Source: GYS-P2D sp964489125
GTDB taxonomy: Bacteria; Bacteroidota; Bacteroidia; Chitinophagales; Saprospiraceae
Assembly: GCA_964489125.1 (NCBI GenBank)
Contig: CAZAXY010000056.1
Span: 1-22,729, forward strand
Direction: 5' to 3'
DNA: 22,729 nucleotides
Below the pieces are notes generated by a model. It searched no databases. It saw only the letters and a list, made by a program, of their open reading frames with translations, and was not told the DNA's origin. Shown piece after piece: positions 15,772-22,729 of the stretch. Both the position numbers and the translations under genes were made by a program. Within the stretch, counting starts at the first letter, position 1. Every line of letters starts with the position of its first letter.

Positions 15772-16104
15772 GTGTTAGTACTTTTTTATGTACCGCAAAG
15801 ATATCCCTATAATAAACAGTTCATATTATTGCCTGATTTCGTGATATTTCTATATTTATTGAGGATTCATGCTGAGCGTCTTTAACTACGCAACACCATA
15901 TGTCAGGACAAAAGTTATCTGCTGTTGATGAACTGTGTCGTCGCTAAATGAGATTTCAAGTATGCTATATTAAATAGGTAGCCAGATTTTTATGTCTTAA
16001 TCAATCTCATCGCACTGACGATCTACTTGTATTGTCGAGTCGAGCAAGTTATTGGTGGAGTGTTAGTCCGACATATTAATCCCGATTGCTTTATTCGATA
16101 CTTT
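15772..16104. other. Gene-free region between helicase and galactokinase
   Basis: These 333 bases separate two divergent genes. The left end holds the candidate helicase promoter. The right end is open in the galactokinase frame from 16027, but the 26 extra codons bear no resemblance to the family. I see no clear promoter box for galactokinase, RNA gene or repeat. Confidence 0.6.
15796..15803 (-). promoter_or_regulatory. Candidate -7 box of the helicase promoter
   Basis: On the minus strand the sequence is TATCTTTG, a full match to the Bacteroidota TAnnTTTG consensus, ending 24 bases before the helicase ATG. That spacing would leave a leader of roughly 20 bases. A clear TTG at the -33 distance is not seen. 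Confidence 0.45.
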
Positions 16105-17262
16105 ATGAGTACTAAATTATATAATGATATAAGAGCAGCCTTCACAAGCCAATTTGGCAAACCACAAGTATCATTAAAATCGCCTGGTAGAATCAACATC
16201 ATCGGAGAGCATACAGATTATGGAAATGGCTATGTGCTGCCCACCGCGATAAGTCGATACACTTATTTTTTTGCCTCTGACAGCAACGAATCTCACCATC
16301 TCATATGGGCTTATAATCTCAAGGAAGATCTACGGCTTGATTTACATAATGAGATATTGACTACAGGATGGAAAAAATATTTTGAAGCTGTATTTATTGT
16401 TTTAAGTAAAGCAGGTTATTCCGTTCGACCTACTAATCTGATATTTGGGGGAGATATACCACTTGGTGCTGGTCTATCGTCATCAACTGCATTAAGTTGT
16501 GGTTGTATATATGCGCTGTCAGAATTATATAATCTGCAGTTGACAAAAGAAGAGATAGCCCTGCTATCACAGCAGACCGAACATCTTGTAGGTGCGAAGG
16601 GTGGGCTGTTGGATCAATATGCCATTCTCTTCTCTGAGAGAGGATATGCCCTAAGCCTGGATTGCCTCACCTTGAAGAAAGAAATGATACCCATACAATT
16701 GAATGGAGCATGCTTTTCATTGATCAATTCTAATATTCCTCATGATCTCTCATCATCTGATGCTTATAATAATCGAAGACAAGTTGGTGAATTAGCCTTG
16801 TCGATTCTCCGGGAAGAAGATGCTTCATTAAAGCGATTATGTGATATGACATCCCCGCAATTAGAAGTGCTGAAATCGCAGATATCGCAATCGGATTATG
16901 CGAAAATCGAGTACGTATATCAGGAGAATAAAAGAGTGCATCAAGTGACGGAATATCTGCTACAGGGAGATGTTAATGCAATCGGACTATGCTTAAATCA
17001 AACTCATCATGGCTTGAGCAAGCAATACGAAGTTAGCCTCGCCGAAGTAGATTCCTTAGTTGACATAATAACCCAAAAAGAGGGCATCTATGGAGCCCGG
17101 ATGATGGGCGGCGGTTTTGGAGGCAGTGTACTTATATTGGGAGAATCTAAAATGATGGACTCCAATCTTCAAGAAGTACTCATGGAATACTATGCTACAA
17201 CACAAATCCAAGGAGAGATCATTGAGTTTGATGTTACAGGTGGAATAGAATTGATCGTATAA
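16105..17262 (+). CDS. galK: Galactokinase
   Basis: A 385-residue GHMP-family sugar kinase, the normal galactokinase length, which phosphorylates alpha-D-galactose at C1 for the Leloir pathway. The galactokinase signature appears as SPGRINIIGEHTDYGNGYVLP (about 26-46, with Arg29, Glu35 and Asp38), the ATP loop PLGAGLSSSTA at 119-129, the catalytic aspartate in GGLLDQY (Asp170) and the third GHMP motif MMGGGFGGS at 333-341. The ATG at 16105 (MSTKLYND) starts directly at the family N-terminus; an upstream in-frame extension from 16027 was rejected. No galT, galM or sugar transporter is next to it. It is convergent with the DUF885 gene. Confidence 0.9.
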   Translation: MSTKLYNDIRAAFTSQFGKPQVSLKSPGRINIIGEHTDYGNGYVLPTAISRYTYFFASDSNESHHLIWAYNLKEDLRLDLHNEILTTGWKKYFEAVFIVLSKAGYSVRPTNLIFGGDIPLGAGLSSSTALSCGCIYALSELYNLQLTKEEIALLSQQTEHLVGAKGGLLDQYAILFSERGYALSLDCLTLKKEMIPIQLNGACFSLINSNIPHDLSSSDAYNNRRQVGELALSILREEDASLKRLCDMTSPQLEVLKSQISQSDYAKIEYVYQENKRVHQVTEYLLQGDVNAIGLCLNQTHHGLSKQYEVSLAEVDSLVDIITQKEGIYGARMMGGGFGGSVLILGESKMMDSNLQEVLMEYYATTQIQGEIIEFDVTGGIELIV

Positions 17263-17292
17263 TTCGCTGGCGCCTAAACCTTTGATGATCAG

Positions 17293-19005
17293 TTATTTTA
17301 GTTTATAAAATCGCCAGGTGCTCTCAAAATCTTGCGTTAGTTCTTGTTCCGTCAGTAGTGCCCTTACCATCTCGACGGGCATCGCATTATGAGACAGAAC
17401 CGCATCATGATATTCTTTATAACTCATTTTACCAGAGTCTACAAGCTCACGCTTAAGTGCCATAAATTGCAGCCCACCAGTCATATAAGCTAATTGGTAA
17501 AGTGGCCCATATCCTGCTGTGAATGAACGACGCACTTCTCCCTCTGCATTAGCACGTTCAAATCCTACTCTCTCAACCAAGAAGTCTATACACTCTTGCG
17601 GTGTCCAGTTACCAAGATGGTAATTGAGCGAGAATATGATTCTTGCACAGCGGTGCATTCGCCAGAAGAGCATACCGATTCGATCCTCGGGTCCTCGGGG
17701 AAAGTCAAGATCCCATAACAGCAGTTCCCAATAGAGTGCCCAACCCTCTGTCCAAAAGGGAGTCCGAAATGATCGATAAGCTTTATTTCGCCTGTTGACG
17801 AACTGTTGTAAGTGGTGTCCTGCAATTAACTCATGATGAACTGTAGCACGGTTGAAGTGAGGATTGTTTCCTCTCATACTCATCATCTTCTCTTCATGAG
17901 TCATATCATCTGTAGGGTAGGCAATCTGCAGCACTTCACCACCTAAGAAAAATGGCGCTATACGCTGGCGCTCCGGAGATAGCATCGTCATGCGCCATGT
18001 CTCCTCCGCCAACGGCGGAATTGTCAGAAGATCGTGCTCTTTTAGAAAATCAATTGATTCATGATACAACTCAAGCATCGCCTCGGGCTGCTCGCTGACA
18101 TCAACTCGAGTTTGCTTGACAGCCTCTTGAGCCGCTCTCCAGTCATCACCATAGCCCATTTCATTACTGGCTCGTAGGAGCTGTTCGTCACACCATTTGA
18201 ATTCTTGTTTTGCGATGCGGATGAGCTCTTGAGGAGAATATGGAATCATCTCGTAGCTGAGCAATTCCTGGACAGCGCTGGCTCCGATAGGTACGCCAAG
18301 TATGCCACTGCCGTCATCTTCGATCTGAGACCTAGGATCAATCTTCTCCTCAAAGACTTGTGCATACGCAGACATCTCCTTATGCAAGGTATTGTAGGGC
18401 TCTGTAACCCACCATGAGAACTGTGGATCATAACCATTGTAAAACTCGTAGATGCTCTCAAGACCATCAATTTGATTGAGTATGGTTTGTTTTGCTCTTT
18501 TTGCTAGCGCTGGCGTCAAGAATGGCACACTATCACTTAGTGTTGTTCTGGATTCAGCAATAGCCCCATAGATGTCACTTAAAGACTTGGCGGTTGCCAG
18601 TGCATCCAGCTTATATCCTCGGCGTCGCTTCTGCTCTATTGGGTATATAGCTTCACCAGGAGAGAGCCACTCTTGGAGTGAAGCATATTCTTTATTCTGA
18701 TGATTGAGATCCCTGAGTTGGCTTTCCAGATCACGCTTAAAAAGAAGGTAATCTACTTGACCTCCTCGAGAGAGCTTGTCAAAATCATAGGCGTCCAACT
18801 CGGATAAATAACTCTCATAAAACTGTGCGAATCGAGCTCTGCGCTCTGGTGAGTTATACATATAATAGAAGCGATTCAGACTACCATTATCGGCACGAAA
18901 TCTTGTCATCACTTCATAGAGTTCGCTAGCTTGGTCTATCAGCGGTTGTTGTGCACTAACAGAAGTGAGGCCCCAGACACTGAGGAAACATAGTAGATAC
19001 TTCAT
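17293..19005 (-). CDS. Exported DUF885-family metallopeptidase-like protein
   Basis: A 570-residue protein with a Sec signal peptide (MKYLLCFLSVWGLTSVSAQQ, cleavage near residue 18-20) and no lipobox. The DUF885 core is recognised by the zinc-ligand motif HELIAGHH (391-398, equivalent to HEGxPGHH in many members) followed by the downstream EGWALYWE (420-427), whose Glu420 is the probable third ligand. RRSFTAGYGPLYQLAY (492-507) is a further conserved block near the C-terminus. Family members are predicted zinc peptidases or carboxypeptidases, mostly uncharacterised; location here would be periplasmic or secreted. It is monocistronic as far as seen, convergent with galK (30 bases between stops). 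Confidence 0.85.
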   Translation of the reverse strand: MKYLLCFLSVWGLTSVSAQQPLIDQASELYEVMTRFRADNGSLNRFYYMYNSPERRARFAQFYESYLSELDAYDFDKLSRGGQVDYLLFKRDLESQLRDLNHQNKEYASLQEWLSPGEAIYPIEQKRRRGYKLDALATAKSLSDIYGAIAESRTTLSDSVPFLTPALAKRAKQTILNQIDGLESIYEFYNGYDPQFSWWVTEPYNTLHKEMSAYAQVFEEKIDPRSQIEDDGSGILGVPIGASAVQELLSYEMIPYSPQELIRIAKQEFKWCDEQLLRASNEMGYGDDWRAAQEAVKQTRVDVSEQPEAMLELYHESIDFLKEHDLLTIPPLAEETWRMTMLSPERQRIAPFFLGGEVLQIAYPTDDMTHEEKMMSMRGNNPHFNRATVHHELIAGHHLQQFVNRRNKAYRSFRTPFWTEGWALYWELLLWDLDFPRGPEDRIGMLFWRMHRCARIIFSLNYHLGNWTPQECIDFLVERVGFERANAEGEVRRSFTAGYGPLYQLAYMTGGLQFMALKRELVDSGKMSYKEYHDAVLSHNAMPVEMVRALLTEQELTQDFESTWRFYKLK

Positions 19006-19176
19006 GTTCTAAATCTACGATTGTTTAGAGTTTTATAGAAACCTCTTTGCAACTTCAGATTTCATTAGATCTCTATTTTGGATCACGCACATATGTTACT
19101 AGCCTATAAGGATAGACATCCAGAATGAAAGTGAATTCTATGGATTGTTTGGCTAATTTCCGTAGCAGTCGGATCT

Positions 19177-19222
19177 TTAAAAGCGTATGCTTATTAGAGT
19201 ATGCTTTGAATTTCGCTTTTAA
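19177..19222. repeat. 9-bp inverted repeat enclosing a direct repeat
   Basis: TTAAAAGCG (19177-19185) is perfectly complementary to CGCTTTTAA (19214-19222). The 28-base interior holds one complete second copy of GTATGCTT (19199-19206); the first copy (19185-19192) starts on the last base of the left arm. A role is not evident. Confidence 0.4.
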
Positions 19223-19502
19223 CAATAATTCCTGCTATTATGCTAGTTACATGTCATAAGATATATTACAGTTCTTTACTAGAAGTTGAGGCTGGAATAA
19301 TGCTACCTTCAAAGCTTCTGTTAAATTATAGCATTGACTAATAGTGTGTTACATCCAGAGATGGTTGAGCGGACAACTGCCTTTACCGAGCAATAAGAAA
19401 GAGAATAGATAGCCTTCTTAAATCTGCAAATTATTTGCTCTTAAGGCCGCACAGATAGATAGTTAACGTCTCTCACCCAATTTCTATGGTTTCCATCTCC
19501 CG

Positions 19503-19670
19503 CCTATAGGGTTTACCATCATATGGATAAGATGCATCATGTATATTTTTACAAAAGCTACAAGGAACTGTAGCCTTCCCATAATATGATAATCGACCAA
19601 TCATATCGATATTATATGCTGATCCTATAGGGTGAAGCATCTGAATTCGGTACTAATTAGTATACCCTAT
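19503..19670. repeat. Repeated palindromic element CCTATAGGGT upstream of DUF1800
   Basis: Two identical 10-base copies lie at 19503-19512 and 19624-19633; the first eight bases, CCTATAGG, are themselves palindromic. An inverted 7-base part, ACCCTAT (19664-19670), lies five bases before the DUF1800 start codon and can pair with ATAGGGT at 19627-19633. This resembles operator sites or a leader hairpin that could cover the start; this is inferred from position. Confidence 0.35.
19557..19574 (-). terminator. Terminator-like hairpin on the minus strand in a gene-free region
   Basis: GCTACA (19557-19562) pairs with TGTAGC (19569-19574) across a six-base loop. Read on the minus strand the stem is followed by TTTTGT and more A/T. 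No minus-strand gene lies upstream, so it would only make sense for a short unannotated transcript or as a leader structure. Confidence 0.2.
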
Positions 19671-19675
19671 TACCT

Positions 19676-21517
19676 ATGAAAATATCCATGATCTCTATCC
19701 TGAACCTGCTGGTCGTTATCAGTTTGCAATCCCAATCGCTAACTATCGGAAAGGGTATCACTGATGGAGTCGTCGTTACCACCAGTCATGAATCAGTAGA
19801 AGGTAGCTCCTCCAACACGTTGTCAACTAGAGGATTTGCACCGAATCTAAATGCGGCTTCTCGATTTTTATCACAATCTACCTTTGGTGCCAGCTATGAG
19901 GATATAGAAGCCGTTCGAGTTTCAGGCCTAGAATCTTGGATAGATGAGCAGTTTCAGATGCCTGTGGGTGACCGACTGACTAATGAGGTAATCCGTATCA
20001 CCGGTGAAAAAAATGCAGGTCGTAATGATCCAGAAGGAGGCCCATTCTTATGGTTTTTTAATGATGCATGGTGGAATTATCATTTTAATAATGAAGATGA
20101 ATTGAGGCAGCGCATGGCGTTCGCCCTTAGTGAGTTATTTGTGATATCACAGTTCTCTGGATTGGGAGATAGGCCTTATGCATTATCATCCTATTATGAT
20201 ATGTTGCTGAACAATTCATTTGGTAATTATCGAACCTTGCTTGATTCTGTGACCTACCATTCTGGTATGGGAGAGTATCTCACCTATATGAATAACTCAA
20301 GGACAGATACATTATATGACATAGATTATGATAGCCCATACCCATTTGATACGCTTGATGTGCAATTTACTTTTCCAGATGAAAATTATGCTCGAGAAGT
20401 TATGCAGCTATTTTCAATAGGGCTCTTTGAACTCAATAATGATGGGACTCGCAAGAAGGATAGCCAAGGAAATGATATACCAACTTATGACAATTCGGAT
20501 ATTGCTGAGTTGGCTAAGGTATTCACAGGTTTTTCTTATGGAGACAATGAGAATTTCAGTAGAGGTCCAGGAGAATTTAATACGACTTATTTCCTTCCAA
20601 TGCAGATCTATGAAGATTATCACGAGCGAGGGCCTAAGCACCTACTAAATGGATTTATTATCCCTGAGCGCTCTGATGCTAACTGGCCATATGAAGATGT
20701 GAGAGATGCTCTGGATCACTTGTTTAATCATGATAATGTGGGTCCATTTGTTGGGCAGTTTCTGATACAGCGATTCGTCACGTCTAATCCCAGTCCCGCA
20801 TATGTCTCAAGAGTTGCTGATGCCTTTAATGGTGATGGGCCATATGGAACAGAAAGAGGGGACCTCCAATCTGTACTCAAAGCAATTTTATTGGACGATG
20901 AGGCGAGGACTTGCGCCTTTAGCGATGCCGCTGATGCTGGTAAGCTGAGAGAACCATTTATCCGGTATGTACAGATCGGCAAGGCCTTTGACGGAGTGTC
21001 GAGTAGTGGACGATATCGCAATGTATTGTTTCCAGTATATGAACTATTGGAGCAAGCTCCATTGAGTTCTCCAAGTGTGTTCAATTTCTTCCAATCTGAT
21101 TTCCAACCAATTGGGGCAATTGAGGATGCAGACAGAGTGGCACCAGAGTTTCAGATCATCAATGCTCAGAGCATATCTGGCTATATCAATGGATTGTCTG
21201 ATTGGCTCATCAGAGATAGATATACGACAGCATGGTCATTGTATAACAATGAACCAAACGTGGATACTTATCACACTATTCTATCTTTTAATGACGAGTT
21301 AGCACTGGTAGATGATGCTTTAGTCCCACAGTTAGTGGAGCGACTGAATCTCATTTTAGCACATGGTAAGTTGAGTGAAGCGACGACAGACTTTATCGTC
21401 GAGGCAGTAAGAGCATTTGATTTAGGATTCTCAGATGAAACAAGAATTCCTCCGAGCAAAGTTAGGCTGGCAGTCATGCTAGTGATGTCTTCACCAGATT
21501 ATCTCATCAACCGATAA
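19676..21517 (+). CDS. Exported DUF1800-family protein
   Basis: A 613-residue protein with a Sec-type signal peptide (hydrophobic core about 5-17, cleavage near 19-21). The DUF1800 domain begins around residue 60 with AASRFLSQSTFG and shows the family blocks RQRMAFALSELFVIS (about 143-157), NYAREVMQLFSIGLFEL (about 236-252), HLLNG, the FLIQRFVTSNPSPAYV stretch (about 361-376), LKAILLDDEAR, LREPFIRY and APLSSPSVFNFF. The protein ends with the usual VMLVMSSPDYLINR-type tail, so it is complete and has no extra sorting domain. The biochemical role of DUF1800 is unknown; it is nearly always encoded next to a DUF1501 protein, as here (11-base gap), and the two probably work together outside the cytoplasm. 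Confidence 0.87.
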   Translation: MKISMISILNLLVVISLQSQSLTIGKGITDGVVVTTSHESVEGSSSNTLSTRGFAPNLNAASRFLSQSTFGASYEDIEAVRVSGLESWIDEQFQMPVGDRLTNEVIRITGEKNAGRNDPEGGPFLWFFNDAWWNYHFNNEDELRQRMAFALSELFVISQFSGLGDRPYALSSYYDMLLNNSFGNYRTLLDSVTYHSGMGEYLTYMNNSRTDTLYDIDYDSPYPFDTLDVQFTFPDENYAREVMQLFSIGLFELNNDGTRKKDSQGNDIPTYDNSDIAELAKVFTGFSYGDNENFSRGPGEFNTTYFLPMQIYEDYHERGPKHLLNGFIIPERSDANWPYEDVRDALDHLFNHDNVGPFVGQFLIQRFVTSNPSPAYVSRVADAFNGDGPYGTERGDLQSVLKAILLDDEARTCAFSDAADAGKLREPFIRYVQIGKAFDGVSSSGRYRNVLFPVYELLEQAPLSSPSVFNFFQSDFQPIGAIEDADRVAPEFQIINAQSISGYINGLSDWLIRDRYTTAWSLYNNEPNVDTYHTILSFNDELALVDDALVPQLVERLNLILAHGKLSEATTDFIVEAVRAFDLGFSDETRIPPSKVRLAVMLVMSSPDYLINR

Positions 21518-21528
21518 ATCTCAGAAAC

Positions 21529-22729
21529 ATGGCAAAACATAAAATATCACGTAGATCATTTTTAGGGCAAGCGGGTTGTGCAGCGATGGGCTCAATGACC
21601 TTCTTAGATTCGGCCTTACAACTCGGAATGATAAATACCGCAGCAGCACGACCACATATCATCGGCTCAGCGGGAGACTACAAGGCGATCATCTGTATCC
21701 TTCTCGCTGGAGGGGCTGATTCGCACAATATGTTGATCCCTTATGATCAAAGCCAATATGACCTCTACGAAGACTTCAGAGGTGACCTGGCGATAGATCG
21801 GAGTGACCTTACTGCAACTCGTATCACGGATAGTGTGAGTGGTCGCCAGTTTGCGCTTCATCCACAACTGGTTCATTGCAAGAATAGGTTTGATAGCGGA
21901 GAATTGGCTCTATTGAGCAATGTAGGTACCCTCGTAGAACCTATCAATTCGGTCGATCAACTCTATCTAAATGGTACTCAAAGACCATTAGGATTGTACA
22001 GCCATTCAGATCAGATAATGCAATGGCAGACCTCTGTTCCTCAAGACAGAAGTGCTGTAGGTGTAGGCGGTAGGATGGCAGACATCCTCAGAGATATGAA
22101 CACGATTGATGAGGTTTCTATGAATATCTCTCTCGCTGGTCGCAACCGATTTCAAGCAGGTAATCAAGTAGTAGAATATGCGATAGGTAATCAAGTACAA
22201 GATTTAGGCATTGAAAACCTTCCACCCAACTGGCCGAGATCTGGTGCGATGTCAGAACTTCGCAATAACGCTATCCAAAATATAGTTGAGCAGACTTATG
22301 CTAATATCTTTCAGAGCACCTATGGTGATTTAACCAAACAAACATTTGAGAGCTTGGAGATATTTCAGTCTGCGCTGAGCCGGAGACCTGGATTCACTCA
22401 TGACTTTGATCCATTCCGACTGTCACAAGATATGAGGATGATATCTGATGTCATCAGTGTACAAAATCTCTTAGGCGCCAACCGACAGATGTTTTTTACT
22501 GTTTTCGGCGGTTGGGATCATCATGACGAAGTAATCATGGCACAACAGACTAAGCTTGCCCAATTGGATAAAGCGCTTGATGATTTATACATCGCATTAG
22601 GAGAATTAGGCCTGAGAGATCAAGTTACGGTCTTAACGATTTCAGATTTTGGCAGGACCTTGACATCCAATACAGGTGGCTCGGATCACGCTTGGGGAGG
22701 AAACATGTTAATGCTAGGAGGTGCTGTCA
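21529..22729 (+). CDS. DUF1501-family exported protein with Tat signal (3' end outside window)
   Basis: The first 400 codons are visible and the frame is open to the right edge. The N-terminus has a twin-arginine motif, SRRSFLG (7-13), then a hydrophobic stretch and an AAA region near 38-40, indicating export by the Tat pathway in folded form. DUF1501 blocks are ILLAGGADSHNMLIPYD, FALHPQL, GLYSHSDQ, FGGWDHHD and, close to the edge, ISDFGRTLTSN followed by GSDHAWGGN. The GGxD/H and SDFGRT...DHAWG patterns resemble the metal-binding layout of the alkaline phosphatase/sulfatase superfamily, to which DUF1501 is distantly related. It follows the DUF1800 gene by 11 bases, so the pair is one operon. 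Confidence 0.88.
   Translation, partial: MAKHKISRRSFLGQAGCAAMGSMTFLDSALQLGMINTAAARPHIIGSAGDYKAIICILLAGGADSHNMLIPYDQSQYDLYEDFRGDLAIDRSDLTATRITDSVSGRQFALHPQLVHCKNRFDSGELALLSNVGTLVEPINSVDQLYLNGTQRPLGLYSHSDQIMQWQTSVPQDRSAVGVGGRMADILRDMNTIDEVSMNISLAGRNRFQAGNQVVEYAIGNQVQDLGIENLPPNWPRSGAMSELRNNAIQNIVEQTYANIFQSTYGDLTKQTFESLEIFQSALSRRPGFTHDFDPFRLSQDMRMISDVISVQNLLGANRQMFFTVFGGWDHHDEVIMAQQTKLAQLDKALDDLYIALGELGLRDQVTVLTISDFGRTLTSNTGGSDHAWGGNMLMLGGAV

Larger units (their letters stand above)
19006..19675. other. 670-base gene-free region with short repeats
   Basis: This stretch lies between the divergent DUF885 and DUF1800 genes. No reading frame in it looks like a protein, and no tRNA or rRNA is present. 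It carries a 9-bp inverted repeat (19177-19222), a hairpin (19557-19574), two copies of CCTATAGGGT (19503, 19624) and an inverted half-copy just before DUF1800. Much of it may be a long 5' leader or regulatory region for the exported pair to its right. Confidence 0.6.

Noticed and set aside
16027..16104. 26-codon N-terminal extension of galactokinase
   Set aside because: No resemblance to galactokinase N-termini; the ATG at 16105 gives the standard 385-residue length.
17267..17317. CTGGCG/CGCCAG inverted repeat between galK and the DUF885 gene
   Set aside because: The 39-base spacing and the fact that one arm lies in the end of the DUF885 coding sequence make a terminator unlikely.
19354..19372. 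tRNA-Ser-like 5' segment (GAGATGGTTGAGCGG)
   Set aside because: No anticodon stem, T-arm with GGTTCGA, or acceptor complement follows; a chance match.

Overview
The window looks like a chromosomal segment of a Bacteroidota bacterium. The support is a menaquinone-only quinone pathway, several response-regulator and HTH modules of the Bacteroidota type, candidate TAnnTTTG promoter boxes instead of sigma-70 boxes, weak or absent Shine-Dalgarno sequences, and a DUF1800/DUF1501 exported pair. A Saprospiria-like lineage is plausible, but this is an inference from gene style, not from a marker gene. There is no rRNA, tRNA, CRISPR array, insertion sequence or prophage.

Layout. (1) 1-3623: a TesA-type lipoprotein esterase (cut by the window edge) runs divergently from a YbbA/YbbP-type ABC transporter, the same arrangement as tesA|ybbAP in Enterobacteria. 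(2) 3772-5585: a two-gene unit of an SDR oxidoreductase and a LvaA/ACAD10-type phosphotransferase, probably acting on hydroxyacyl-CoA substrates. (3) 5663-7634, minus strand: a PLP-dependent group II decarboxylase followed by an overlapping, AT-rich hypothetical gene. (4) 7682-12528: a tight menaquinone operon menC-menE-menF-menD covering chorismate to OSB-CoA, except the MenH step; menB, menA, menH and menG are not here. (5) 12683-14169: two convergent response regulators without a histidine kinase, one REC plus coiled coil plus LuxR-like HTH, the other a single-domain Rcp1-like receiver. (6) 14455-15771, minus: RhlE-like DEAD-box RNA helicase. (7) 16105-17262: galactokinase. (8) 17293-19005, minus: exported DUF885 metallopeptidase-like protein. 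(9) 19006-19675: a 670-base gene-free stretch with several short repeats. (10) 19676-22729: exported DUF1800 and Tat-dependent DUF1501 proteins, the latter running off the right edge.

Most of this is ordinary metabolism. The parts most worth a second look are the SDR/kinase pair, the unrecognised AT-rich overlapping gene at 5663-6220, the palindrome lying between candidate promoter boxes ahead of the single-domain response regulator, and the repeat-bearing leader of the DUF1800/DUF1501 unit. I did not see a clearly novel multi-gene system.
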